From Micromonospora sp. C28SCA-DRY-2 (GTDB taxonomy: Bacteria > Actinomycetota > Actinomycetes > Mycobacteriales > Micromonosporaceae), in contig NZ_JAUMKD010000005.1 of the NCBI RefSeq assembly GCF_030519475.1, positions 372,001-436,000 on the forward strand: a stretch of DNA of 64,000 bases. Reading direction: 5' to 3'. The position numbers and the translations under genes are program-made. The notes below the pieces were generated by a model that was not told the origin of the DNA, ran no database searches, and saw only the letters and a program-made list of their open reading frames with translations. Positions 1 through 13,257 of the stretch are shown here, in pieces; the first letter of the stretch is position 1; every line of letters starts with the position of its first letter.

Positions 1-5439
<5,439 letters not shown>

Positions 5440-5444
5440 GCTGT

Positions 5445-5475
5445 CCCCGGGGGCCCGCTCGGCGGGCCCCCGGGG
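5445..5475. terminator. Perfect GC hairpin between convergent genes
   Basis: Two 13-base arms, CCCCGGGGGCCCG and its exact complement, enclose a 5-base loop. It lies 6 bases after the NRPS stop and 7 bases before the stop of the convergent serpin gene, so it can serve both transcripts. No T-run follows; such I-shaped terminators are common in actinomycetes. Confidence 0.75.
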
Positions 5476-5481
5476 TCGCTC

Positions 5482-6738
5482 CTACCGGTCGGCCAGGTCG
5501 GCCGCCGGCAGTTCGTCCGGCTCGGCGACCCAGGCGGAGAAGACCGGCAGGCCGTGCCACGGCCCGGTCGCCCCGCCGGTCCGGGTGTCGGTGGCCACCG
5601 CGAGCACCGCGTACGGATGGCCGAAGCGCAGCTCGGCGACCCGGGCCACGCCCTCCGGGGGCAGGCTCATCCAGTCCATCAGCGCGGTGACGGCGGCCGC
5701 CTCGAAGCCGTACCGGCCGTAGCGGGCCATCGCGACCTGGGCCGCCGCGAAGTCCGGCTCCGGGACGTCCAGCAGCTCGGCGAAGGCGGCGTTGGCGGCG
5801 GCGAACCCCAGTTCGGGCGCGACCAGCTCGTGCCGGCTCTCCGCCGACCAGCAGGGCAGGACGGCGGCGGTGCGCTCCTCGCGGCCGTCCGGGGCGTAGG
5901 TGCGGGTCGGCTCCTCCCGCACGGTCCACAGCTGAGTGTCGCCGAGCGGGAGGTCGAACAGGGAGCGCCGGCCGGGCGGGGGCTGGTCGCCCGGTGTGTC
6001 GAGGGCACCGGCCGCGATGTCGTGGGCGGCGGCCAGGACGTCAGCGGCCGGCACGCCGGGGGCGGCCGCGACGGAGACGACCAGCAACCCGGCCTCGCCG
6101 TCGCCGGCCGCGGCTGGCTGGGCGGGCGCGGCGTGCACGGCGACGTCGCCGATCCGCGCGCTCGTGGCGATCCAGCAGCGGTGGCCGCGCCGCGGGGTGC
6201 GCAGCACCCGGTCCAGCCGGCCGGCCCAGCGGCTGTCCGGCCCGAGCGCGGCGGCCGGCGCCACCTCGAACGGGTCGGCCCAGGAGACCCGGGTGGCCAG
6301 CGCGCTGGCCAGGATCAGCAGCACCTCCGGGTCGACCTTCAGCGGGAACCCCTCGATCAGGCCGAGGGTGTGCTCGCGGGCCCACGCGTCGAGGCCGGCC
6401 TGGTCGGGCACCGGGCCGGTGGCGGTCGGCCCGGGCAGGGTGGCCCGCCACCGGTCGAGCGCGGCGGTCCCGTGGTCGGGCCGGTGCCAGAACGCGGTGG
6501 CCGAGGGCACCAGCGGGTGCGGCGCCGCCAGCAGGGCGTGCGCGGCCTCGGCGGCGGTGGCCGGGTCGGTGCCGAGCGCCTCCGCCAGGGCCGCGCGGGC
6601 GGGGCCGGTGGCGGCCGGCGCGGCGAGCGCCAGGAGCAGCCACGCGCCCAGCGGGGAGGCGACGTGGTGCCCGTCGCCGGCGCGGGCGTGCAGGCGGTCG
6701 GCGTAGCGGGCCAGGGGGGTGCGGATGTCCGTCGTCAC
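5482..6738 (-). CDS. Serpin family protein
   Basis: 418 residues from a GTG start, about the length of a full serpin, with no signal peptide, so probably cytoplasmic. Serpin landmarks are visible: SPLGAWLLLAL near residue 29 (helix B region), LASALATRVSW near 143 (the usual NALYFKGxW strand), a hinge-like EAAAVTAL at 346-353, and a C-terminal block ending in LPVFSAWVAEPDE that matches the final serpin strands. The alanine-rich hinge is the feature that separates inhibitory serpins from non-inhibitory ones, so a protease target is possible; the P1 site would fall near residue 362. Divergent overall. It lies 64 bases downstream of the Nudix gene on the same strand and convergent with the NRPS gene. 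Confidence 0.7.
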   Translation of the reverse strand: MTTDIRTPLARYADRLHARAGDGHHVASPLGAWLLLALAAPAATGPARAALAEALGTDPATAAEAAHALLAAPHPLVPSATAFWHRPDHGTAALDRWRATLPGPTATGPVPDQAGLDAWAREHTLGLIEGFPLKVDPEVLLILASALATRVSWADPFEVAPAAALGPDSRWAGRLDRVLRTPRRGHRCWIATSARIGDVAVHAAPAQPAAAGDGEAGLLVVSVAAAPGVPAADVLAAAHDIAAGALDTPGDQPPPGRRSLFDLPLGDTQLWTVREEPTRTYAPDGREERTAAVLPCWSAESRHELVAPELGFAAANAAFAELLDVPEPDFAAAQVAMARYGRYGFEAAAVTALMDWMSLPPEGVARVAELRFGHPYAVLAVATDTRTGGATGPWHGLPVFSAWVAEPDELPAADLADR

Positions 6739-6802
6739 CGCTCCACTGTGCCCGCCACCGCGGCGCTCGTCACCACCATCGCCCGACCGGTTTGCGGTGC
6801 GG

Positions 6803-7318
6803 TCAGGACCACAGCTCGAACGGCTCGTCGATCTCCTCGCCGGCCAGGAAGCCGGTCAGCAGCGCGGGCAGCCGGCCGGGGTAGAACCGCTCGCCGCTGG
6901 CCACCAGCTCGGGGATCGGCCACCACCGGAACCCGAAGTAGTCCTCCAGCTCGTAGTCGAGCCGGTCCGCCTCGTCCACGTCCGGCCCGGGGCCGGCCAG
7001 CCGCACCGGGACGATCACCTCGTCCTGGAGGTGCCGTCGCTGCCGGTGCACGAAGCTGGCCCGTCGCCGCCAGGTGGGCGGGCCGATCTGCGCCGGGTCG
7101 GCCACGATGCCGGTCTCCTCGCGCAGCTCGCGCACGGCCGTGTCCAGGTACGTCTCGCCGGGGTCCATCCCGCCGCCGGGCAGCTCCCACCAGGTGCCCA
7201 GCCGGGGGTGGTCCGGGTCACGGGTGTGGAACAGCAGCACCCGGCCGTCGCCGTCGAGCACCACCAGCCGTACCGCGCTGCGCTCGAAGACCGGCAGGTC
7301 GTCGGGCAGTTCGACCAT
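6803..7318 (-). CDS. Nudix hydrolase
   Basis: 171 residues if started at the ATG preceded by AGGGGTG; a longer upstream reading exists but lacks a ribosome site. The Nudix box is complete: GGMDPGE, seven residues, then REL-REETGIV, giving the metal-binding glutamates. Such proteins hydrolyse nucleoside diphosphate derivatives (NTPs, ADP-ribose, NDP-sugars, mutagenic nucleotides); the substrate cannot be read from the sequence. It precedes the serpin gene by 64 bases on the same strand and may share its transcript. Confidence 0.88.
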   Translation of the reverse strand: MVELPDDLPVFERSAVRLVVLDGDGRVLLFHTRDPDHPRLGTWWELPGGGMDPGETYLDTAVRELREETGIVADPAQIGPPTWRRRASFVHRQRRHLQDEVIVPVRLAGPGPDVDEADRLDYELEDYFGFRWWPIPELVASGERFYPGRLPALLTGFLAGEEIDEPFELWS

Positions 7319-7504
7319 GTTCACCCCTGGTGTACGCGCGGCCGGTCCGGCCGTGCGCTCGACCGTAGCCGGTGGCGCCGCGCCCGTTGACCTCCGGGTT
7401 GGGCGGCGTTCCACGCCCACCTGGCCATACTCAACCAGCTCGCCAACTGGTCACCGGGCGCCGACCGGGACGGCGCGTCGACCTGACCGGCCGGAGCGCG
7501 CTGT
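7319..7504. other. Intergenic, no gene seen
   Basis: Start of the 450-base stretch between the Nudix gene and the propeller gene. Short open frames exist but none has a convincing start, ribosome site or recognisable protein. It is followed by the decayed AlpA-like copy at 7505-7612; the rest up to 7771 is the presumed promoter region of the propeller gene. Confidence 0.5.
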
Positions 7505-7612
7505 TTCGCCTGGTACGGGCCGGGCGTCGAGGAGTTGGCCGGCGAGAAGCGGTCCGATCTGATCGGGCGCGTCAGGGCGCTGGCCGCTCGGTCGGGTCAC
7601 CTGACGACACGG
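7505..7612 (+). pseudogene. Decayed copy of the 3' end of the AlpA-like gene and its convergent neighbour
   Basis: From 7526 the bases match 10234-10269 in 30 of 36 positions, and the reading VEELAGEKRSDL parallels VEKWIAEKRSDLD at the end of the intact AlpA-like protein near 10.2 kb. The match resumes at 7590-7609, which resembles 10300-10319, the 3' end of the convergent 82-residue gene. The copy has no stop at the expected place and no intact start, so it is a remnant. Together the two copies form a direct repeat around the 2.7-kb segment with the propeller gene. Confidence 0.55.
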
Positions 7613-7771
7613 ATCCAGCGCCGTTCCGCCCAGGGCCGAAAAGTAAGCAGCACGTGGTAGCCGATGCTCGTCCTCAGTGACTCCATCGAAAGAGGTGATA
7701 GACGGGATGGTGTCCGGCGGGTTACGGTCCTTGGCGTAATTGCCGAGACGTCGACATGTGCCGGAGGTAGG

Positions 7772-9787
7772 ATGCGCTCTCGAAGCAGTCTGATCGCTGT
7801 GGCCACGGCGGCCGCGATGGCCTCGACACTCCTGGCGCCCGCCACGGCCCTGGGCGCCCCGACACCATCCGTCACGGTGGAGGACCACGGTGTCATTCCG
7901 CTGACCGCCGTGACCGCCGCCGGGGCCGCCTCCGGGAACATGCCGGATGGCAGTGCTCGCACGTGGACGGTGGTCTCCGGTGAGCCGGCCTACCTGGCCG
8001 AGATCGACCCACTCACGGGCGACGTGATCGCCACCTACCCGCTCGACGGCGCGGGCGGTGCCTGGGGTGTCGAGATCGCCGCGGACGGCACGGTCTGGGT
8101 CGCGAGCTACGGAAACGGCAACCTCTACTACCTGCCCTACAAGGCAGCCGCGGCGGTGAAGGCCGGCCAGGCCACTCCCGACGCGAGTTTCCTCTGGCAG
8201 GTGGACACCGACGCCAACGGCGTGGCGTACACGGGCACCTTCGAGGGCTTCGCCGGAGGATCGACGCTGCCGGGCGCCCACGTCGTGGCCTACGACAAGT
8301 CGACCGGCCGGTGGCGCGACTACGGCACCTTGGGGGAGCAGTACACCTACGTGCGGTCGACCGCGGTCGTCGGCGACAAGGTCTACGCCGGCACCGGGAC
8401 GCAGGCTGCCTTCTTCGAGATCGACATCGCTACCGGGGACAAGCGACAGATCCCGCTGCCGGAGGGCCGTGCCGATTGCCAGTTCACCTACGAGTTGGCG
8501 ACCTCCGGAACCGACTTGTTCGTCCGGTTCGAGTGCACGAAGAAGAACATCGGTTACGTCTACGACACCGTCGCCGGCACCTGGAAGGCCGGGCCGTGGA
8601 ACGACTACCTGATGCAGCGCGTGGGACGGGACAGTGCCGGCAACACCTACATCGCGCTCCTCGAAGGCGGTGTTCCGGTCCTGCACCGGTACGCCCCCGA
8701 CGGCACGCTGACCAACCTCGGCGTGAAGATGGGCACCAAGGTGGGTGTCGTGACCTCCGGCGGTGCCGAGTACGTCGTCGGCGCGTACGGCAAGGTCCTG
8801 CAGTACTACAACCTGACGACGGGCGCCCACGCTGAACTGGCACCGGCGCTGCAAGGGACGCCGGTGGCCCCGCGATCGGCAACCCTGGGACCCGCCGGCC
8901 AGGTCCACGTCGGCGGCTACTTCTCCGGCGGTTTCGCGAGCTACTCACCCGGCCAGGACGCGTGGACGTTCGACCCGCGGCTGGGCCAGGCGGAGAACCT
9001 GGTGACGGTCGGCGAGCGCCTCTACGCCGGCGTCTACCCGGGCGCCAAGATCTTCGAGGTCGACCCGACGCGGCCACTCACCAACGGGAATCCGGTCCAG
9101 GTCTTCGATCTCACGGCGTCCGGCCAGGATCGACCGTTCGCCATGGCGGATGCCGGCGGCGTCCTCGCTGTGGGGACGGTACCGGGCTACGGCCAACTGC
9201 AGTCCAGCCTGGCGATCTACGATCCGGCGACCGGCACGGTGGACACGTACTTCGACCTCGTCGAGGACCAGAGCATCCTGACGCTGGCCTATGCCGACGG
9301 GATCCTCTACGGCGGCACGTCCGTCTACGGCGGCAACGGTATCGCCCCGACCCAGCAGAACGCGCGGGTCTTCGCCTTCTCCATGGCCACCCGCAAACTG
9401 CTGTGGAGCCAGGAGATCGTCGGGCACGCCCAGGTGACCGCCGTCGCGGTGACGTCGGGCAACCAGGTTTGGGCGGCTACCAACGGCAGCCTCTTCGCGC
9501 TCGAGAGAAATGCGGGGCGCCAGCTCTACAGCAAGACGGTCAGGGCCTTCGACTGGGGCAACTTCGCGGGCGGCACCTGGCAGGCCGACACGCTTAGCTA
9601 CAACGCCGCGGACGGCTACCTGTACGGATCCGTTGGCGACAACGTCGTTCGGATCAAGCCGGTCGGCCAGCGCGAGCTTTTCGTGGTCCCCAACGCCAAG
9701 GGCAACTGGTTGGTTCTCGACGGGCAACGCACGTACTGGGTCGACGGGCAACACCTGAAGAGCGCTCGCTGGCCAGTCAGCAACTGA
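7772..9787 (+). CDS. Secreted beta-propeller (PQQ-like/YVTN-like) protein of unknown function
   Basis: 671 residues from an ATG with GGAGG seven bases upstream; the longer open frame from 7664 lacks a ribosome site. The first 28 residues are a classic Sec signal peptide (MRSRSSLI, then an Ala-rich core ending near ALGAP). The rest is built of repeated blades with motifs such as DPLTGDV, GTVWVAS, DKSTGRW, DIATGD, DPATGTV and GDNVVRI, as in PQQ-like and SMP-30-like propellers. No catalytic motif is visible. It is slightly less GC-biased in codon choice than its neighbours and sits between the two copies of a direct repeat, which hints at transfer. Probably extracellular, binding a ligand or another protein. 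Confidence 0.75.
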   Translation: MRSRSSLIAVATAAAMASTLLAPATALGAPTPSVTVEDHGVIPLTAVTAAGAASGNMPDGSARTWTVVSGEPAYLAEIDPLTGDVIATYPLDGAGGAWGVEIAADGTVWVASYGNGNLYYLPYKAAAAVKAGQATPDASFLWQVDTDANGVAYTGTFEGFAGGSTLPGAHVVAYDKSTGRWRDYGTLGEQYTYVRSTAVVGDKVYAGTGTQAAFFEIDIATGDKRQIPLPEGRADCQFTYELATSGTDLFVRFECTKKNIGYVYDTVAGTWKAGPWNDYLMQRVGRDSAGNTYIALLEGGVPVLHRYAPDGTLTNLGVKMGTKVGVVTSGGAEYVVGAYGKVLQYYNLTTGAHAELAPALQGTPVAPRSATLGPAGQVHVGGYFSGGFASYSPGQDAWTFDPRLGQAENLVTVGERLYAGVYPGAKIFEVDPTRPLTNGNPVQVFDLTASGQDRPFAMADAGGVLAVGTVPGYGQLQSSLAIYDPATGTVDTYFDLVEDQSILTLAYADGILYGGTSVYGGNGIAPTQQNARVFAFSMATRKLLWSQEIVGHAQVTAVAVTSGNQVWAATNGSLFALERNAGRQLYSKTVRAFDWGNFAGGTWQADTLSYNAADGYLYGSVGDNVVRIKPVGQRELFVVPNAKGNWLVLDGQRTYWVDGQHLKSARWPVSN

Positions 9788-9950
9788 CCGACCCGCAAAC
9801 GGCACAGTGGTGAGGGCGTCCGGCTCGATCCGTCCGGGGTGGACACGCTCCTGCTGGTACTCCCAAGGGCGGGCATGACCGGTTCAGGTGACCATCGAGG
9901 CGCGCTACGCCTCGTCGGTCGTTCGAACCGAGTGATGCCCGCCCCGCCGG
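9788..9950. other. Intergenic, no gene seen
   Basis: Non-coding stretch after the propeller gene. No clear terminator hairpin or promoter was found. The remainder of the gap up to 10084 holds the acetyltransferase remnant described next. Confidence 0.4.
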
Positions 9951-10061
9951 CTCGACGTGCCGGCCCACGCCTTCTGCGAGATGACCGGGGTGCTCGCGCC
10001 CTACCGCGGGCGGGGTCGGTCCCTGGTGTTGAAACCGCTCGCGATCCGCTTCGCCCGGTAG
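9951..10061 (+). pseudogene. Remnant of a GNAT-family N-acetyltransferase
   Basis: A short frame ending in TAG reads MTGVLAPYRGRGRSL followed by VLKPLAIRFAR. This matches GNAT motif A, where V-x-P-x-(H/Y)-RGRGLG-x-ALK forms the acetyl-CoA pyrophosphate loop. An in-frame TGA lies upstream, there is no start or ribosome site, and the C-terminal half of the fold is missing, so it cannot be functional. It lies just before the AlpA-like gene in a patchy accessory stretch. Confidence 0.45.
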
Positions 10062-10084
10062 TCGGGTCAGCTAGTGTCCCCGCC

Positions 10085-10276
10085 ATGAAGCGGCTCAGGC
10101 TGGTCGGCTCGGCAGAGATCCGCGTCATGCTGGGTGGGATCTCGCGTCAGCGGGTCTACCAGATCACCAACCGCCGCGACTTCCCGGAACCGGTGGCGCA
10201 GCTGTCCATGGGTAACGTCTGGCTCGCCGAGGACGTCGAGAAGTGGATCGCCGAGAAGCGGTCGGATCTGGACTAG
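10085..10276 (+). CDS. AlpA/excisionase-like small DNA-binding protein
   Basis: 63 residues from the ATG. The sequence MKRLRLVGSAEIRVMLG, ISRQRVYQIT and FPEPVAQL, then VWLAEDVEKWI, is the winged-helix pattern of the AlpA/MerR-like HTH_17 family (LVG-aeIa-LLGvsRqrv-xLixRxDFPxPva). Such proteins act as phage or integrative-element excisionases or as small regulators; no integrase is nearby here. It is convergent with the next gene, and a decayed second copy of its 3' end lies near 7.5 kb. Confidence 0.8.
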   Translation: MKRLRLVGSAEIRVMLGGISRQRVYQITNRRDFPEPVAQLSMGNVWLAEDVEKWIAEKRSDLD

Positions 10277-10319
10277 GAGCGCCAGGACGCTAACTGCGCG
10301 GCCGGGTCACTTGACGACA
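10234..10319. repeat. Direct repeat, intact copy (partner 7526-7609)
   Basis: Two blocks, 10234-10269 (30 of 36 identical to 7526-7561) and 10300-10319 (18 of 20 identical to 7590-7609, by eye), span the convergent 3' ends of the AlpA-like gene and the 82-residue gene. The repeats share orientation, so recombination between them would delete about 2.7 kb including the propeller gene. Confidence 0.5.
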
Positions 10320-10555
10320 TGGAAATCGGGGTGGGCGATCCACGCGGCCATCGCCACCGCATCGAGGTACACGGCATCGCCGGCTCGTACGCAGCGGCCC
10401 GCATCCAGGACGTCGAGCAGGTCCACGGTGGGCGGGCCGGAGAACTCGACGAACACGCAGCCCGGTGACCTGCCGGTAGCCCCATTCGCTGTCCCGGGGC
10501 GAAGCTCGCGGACCGGAGACACCGGAATGATCTTGCGGAACGCGGCTTTCTCCAC
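10307..10555 (-). CDS. Small hypothetical protein, 82 residues
   Basis: GTG start with GGAGGAAG upstream, a strong ribosome site. The protein has no signal peptide or transmembrane segment. The C-terminal half (VDLLDVLDAGRCVRAGD, then AVAMAAWIAHPDFHVV) is probably helical. I do not recognise a family. It begins 21 bases after the beta-lactamase stop on the same strand and may be the last gene of that transcript; its 3' end is convergent with the AlpA-like gene and is part of the direct repeat. Confidence 0.6.
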   Translation of the reverse strand: MEKAAFRKIIPVSPVRELRPGTANGATGRSPGCVFVEFSGPPTVDLLDVLDAGRCVRAGDAVYLDAVAMAAWIAHPDFHVVK

Positions 10556-10576
10556 GTGGGGCTTCCTCCGAATTCC

Positions 10577-11500
10577 TCACTCGGTGGGTAGCGCGCCGAG
10601 GCGGTGCAGCAACCGTCGGCCCAGCGGCAGCCGCTGGTCGGCGTCCGCGTCGGTGGTGGCGTCCACGTTCAGGGCGAACGTGTAGAGCCGGTCGCCGCGC
10701 TCGACCCAGCCGACCCACCAGCCGGTGCCGGGATCGGTGGCGTCGGTCAGGCCGGTCTTGCCGTACAGGCTGTGCTCGGCGGTGCGCTCCAGACGCAGGA
10801 TGTCCCGTACGGTCGCCTGGTGCGCCGGGTCGGCCGGCAGGTCGCCACGGGCCAGCCGGGCCAGCCACCGGGCCTGCTCGTCGGCCGAGATCTCCAGCGG
10901 CCCGCTCAGCCAGAACCGGTCCACCGCCGGGCCGACCTCGCCGTTGCCGTAGCCGAGCCGGCTCAGCCACTCCCGCTCGCGCTCCGCGCCGATCCGCCGG
11001 GCCAGCTCCTGGAACACCGGGACGTTGGAGACCCGGATCGCGTCCTGCAGCCCCATGTCCCGCTCCCAGGCGGCGACGCGCTGCGGGCGGCCGCCGTACG
11101 GGATCTTCTCGTGCTCGTCGCGCACCACGCCGGTCTCCAGCGCGATCAGGCTGTGCGGGATCTTGAAGGTGGACGCAGGGATGAACCGGCGCTCGGCCCG
11201 TGCCCGATCCACCATCACGACGCGGCCGGCCGACACGTCGTACAGCATGAAGGTGCCGCGCAACCCGGCCTGCCGGAACAGGGCGGCGAGGTCGTCGCGG
11301 GTCTCGACCACCGGCGCGGCGGCCGACGGGCCCGGCGTCGCGGTGGTGGCGACCGCCGACGGCCCCGCGACCGGCGACCCGCCCGACGACCCGCCGTCGG
11401 TGCAGCCGGTCAGCAGCATCAGCGCGAGAACGGCGGCGACGGCGCTCCGGCGGGATGGTCCGGCCCCACCGGCGCCGCGCCGGCGTGCCGGATCAGGCAC
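10577..11500 (-). CDS. Class D (OXA-type) beta-lactamase, predicted lipoprotein
   Basis: 307 residues from a GTG that overlaps the OsmC gene end by 8 bases. A lipobox (LLTGC, Cys33) follows a charged N-terminus, so the enzyme is probably anchored outside the membrane. All class D motifs are present: S110-T-F-K113 in PASTFKIPHSLIALETG, S158-N-V in SNVPVFQELARRIG, Y184-G-N, FWLSGPLEISADEQ, and K248-T-G. These give the serine nucleophile, the lysine that is carbamylated in this class, and the substrate-binding strand. It would hydrolyse penicillins, or, in a producer of cell-wall-active compounds, serve as self-protection. A BlaR-type sensor domain is not excluded by family, but there are no membrane helices or protease domain here. 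Confidence 0.9.
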   Translation of the reverse strand: MPDPARRRGAGGAGPSRRSAVAAVLALMLLTGCTDGGSSGGSPVAGPSAVATTATPGPSAAAPVVETRDDLAALFRQAGLRGTFMLYDVSAGRVVMVDRARAERRFIPASTFKIPHSLIALETGVVRDEHEKIPYGGRPQRVAAWERDMGLQDAIRVSNVPVFQELARRIGAEREREWLSRLGYGNGEVGPAVDRFWLSGPLEISADEQARWLARLARGDLPADPAHQATVRDILRLERTAEHSLYGKTGLTDATDPGTGWWVGWVERGDRLYTFALNVDATTDADADQRLPLGRRLLHRLGALPTE

Positions 11501-11918
11501 CGACGCCGCCCACCACGTCGGCCCGGCCCAGCCGCACCGGCGTGCCCGCGCGTAGCGAGTTGGGGATCTCCGCGATCGCGTCCACCCGGCCGACCAGCTC
11601 GCCGAGCCGCTCGGCCGGGGCGTTCCCCTCCACCAGGACGTCGTAGGTGATCTCCGTCGAGACCGCCGGCTCGCCGGTGAAGTCGCCGCGCACGGTCACC
11701 TCCACCCGCCACAGCTCGATGCCGGCCGCCCGTGCCTCCCGGAACAGGTCGTTGGAGACGCAGCCGGCCACCGCCAGGTAGAGCAACTGGCCCCCGTTGA
11801 ACCCCAGGCCGTCGCCGCCGCCGTCCGCCGGTCGGTCCACCACCAGGGTGTACGCCCCGGCGGAGCCGATCGCCGCCGGCCTACCGGGCAGGCTCCGCGT
11901 TCGTACCTCGAAGGTCAT
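11493..11918 (-). CDS. OsmC-family protein
   Basis: 141 residues from an ATG preceded by a GAGGG-type site. The core LGFNGGQLLYLAVAGC and VSNDLFREARAAGIE matches the OsmC/Ohr fold, which reduces organic hydroperoxides with a Cys pair. Only the first Cys (AGC) is visible; the usual second one (CPxSN) reads IPNSL, so the standard two-cysteine mechanism is unlikely. The stop overlaps the beta-lactamase start by 8 bases, indicating translational coupling. Confidence 0.8.
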   Translation of the reverse strand: MTFEVRTRSLPGRPAAIGSAGAYTLVVDRPADGGGDGLGFNGGQLLYLAVAGCVSNDLFREARAAGIELWRVEVTVRGDFTGEPAVSTEITYDVLVEGNAPAERLGELVGRVDAIAEIPNSLRAGTPVRLGRADVVGGVGA

Positions 11919-12049
11919 CCGCCACCGCCCTCGCCCGTGCCCGCACCGACCGCCCCAGTCAAGCACGCGCCGGCCGGACGCAGGCGGCATCGACGGCTCG
12001 ACACCCGCTCACCGTCGCCACCGGTCGGGTACGCGGCGGGCGGGATCCG

Positions 12050-12664
12050 TCAGACTGTCGTCGCGCCGACCACGGCGGCGACCTCGGGCGGCAGCGGGTA
12101 CGGGCGCTCGGGCGGCAGCAGCGCCTCGGCGGCCGGGTCGTCGTCGGCGTCGAGCAACTCGCGGATGGCGCGGGCGGTCGGGGTCACGTCGGTCAGGCCG
12201 ACCAGCCACTCGTCGACGTACCGCCGCACCGCCTCGCCGGAGAGGCCGACCTGCACCGACCGGTGCGGCAGCGGAGCCAGCCGCAGCGACCGCTCCGGGT
12301 CCCACTGCACCCGGACCGGGCTGGCTCGCAACTGGCGCGACCAGGTCGCCCGGTCGGCGTACCGCTGCGGGTCGTAGCTGCTCAGGCAGGCGTGCGCCAG
12401 CGCCCACTCGAACCCGGCCCGGGTGATCTCGACGGCCAGCACGCGTTCCTGCCCCGGCTTGGTGGCCCAGCCGCAGCGGTACATCATCCACCGGAACGAC
12501 GGCTTGATCCAGGTCATCCGCTCCCGCTTGAACGGTGGCACGAAGCGTCCGGCGGCCAGCGCGGCGCGGGCGATCTCCGGCGGGTACGCCTGGTAGACGG
12601 TGATGGTCTCCGCGCCGTAGCGGGCGCGGACCTGGTGGGCGGGCATGGACATGCCGACGATCAT
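12050..12664 (-). CDS. DUF4291 domain protein
   Basis: About 204 residues. The signature of DUF4291 is clear: RARYGAETITVYQAY, FKRERMTWIKPSFRWMMYR, CGWATKPGQERVLAVEIT, then FEWAL. Its function is not known; the conserved basic and aromatic residues suggest a nucleotide or nucleic-acid role, which is inference. Three ATG codons (12664, 12652, 12646) could start the protein; homologues begin close to the last, and no strong ribosome site decides. It is divergent from the PemK-like gene with only about 80 bases between them. Confidence 0.8.
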   Translation of the reverse strand: MIVGMSMPAHQVRARYGAETITVYQAYPPEIARAALAAGRFVPPFKRERMTWIKPSFRWMMYRCGWATKPGQERVLAVEITRAGFEWALAHACLSSYDPQRYADRATWSRQLRASPVRVQWDPERSLRLAPLPHRSVQVGLSGEAVRRYVDEWLVGLTDVTPTARAIRELLDADDDPAAEALLPPERPYPLPPEVAAVVGATTV

Positions 12665-12746
12665 CGACGAGACCACCGGGGGAGTTCCACCGGATTGCCG
12701 CCGGCCTGCGCCGGGCCGGCGGGGCGCGGGGGATAGGCTGCCGGCC

Positions 12747-13241
12747 GTGGCTGGTCTGTTGAGGAACGTGGCGGCGCGCATCGGTCGGGTGGGCAGCGCG
12801 GTCGTCCCGCGTCCCCGGCGGTCCGGGCCCGCGCCGGCCCAGGTCGCCCGCCGGCGCCAGGTCGCCGCGTTGCAGCGCCGTGAGCTGACGTACGCCCCGG
12901 AGCTGGACGGGCACGCCGACCCCGGGGAGATCGTCTGGACCTGGGTGCCGTACGAGGACGACCCGCGCCAGGGCAAGGACCGCCCGGTGCTGGTCGTCGG
13001 CCGGCACAGCCGGACGCTGTTCGGGCTGATGCTGTCCAGCCAGAGCGAGCGGGACGGGCAGCGGCACTGGCTGGCCCTCGGCCCGGGGGCCTGGGACCGG
13101 GACAACCGGCCGAGCTGGGTGCGGCTGGACCGGGTGCTGACCATGCGCGAGGACAGCATCCGGCGGGAGGGTGCGGTGCTGGACCGGGCCCGCTTCGACC
13201 GGGTGGGTCGGGCGCTGCGCGCCGGCTACGGGTGGCGCTGA
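12747..13241 (+). CDS. PemK/MazF-like protein (type II toxin family), no antitoxin seen
   Basis: 164 residues from GTG. After a basic N-terminal extension of about 50 residues, the core has ADPGEIVWTWVPYED, GKDRPVLVVGR, LMLSSQ and RLDRVLTM, the order of strands in PemK/MazF endoribonucleases. MazF enzymes cut mRNA at short motifs; the GEIVW(T) and KDRPVLVV strands are the conserved parts. No small antitoxin gene lies directly upstream, where the divergent DUF4291 gene begins, so it is an orphan or a domesticated relative. Confidence 0.75.
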   Translation: MAGLLRNVAARIGRVGSAVVPRPRRSGPAPAQVARRRQVAALQRRELTYAPELDGHADPGEIVWTWVPYEDDPRQGKDRPVLVVGRHSRTLFGLMLSSQSERDGQRHWLALGPGAWDRDNRPSWVRLDRVLTMREDSIRREGAVLDRARFDRVGRALRAGYGWR

Positions 13242-13257
13242 CCCGGCGTCAGCCCGG

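Noticed and set aside
7405..7680. N-terminal remnant of a DUF4011-type helicase
   Set aside because: Phrases such as DLTGRSALFRL were suggestive, but the same bases align better with the AlpA-like gene end at 10.2 kb.
10085..10276. Prophage or integrative element based on the AlpA-like protein
   Set aside because: No integrase, replication or structural phage gene lies in the surroundings; a lone excisionase-like protein is not enough.
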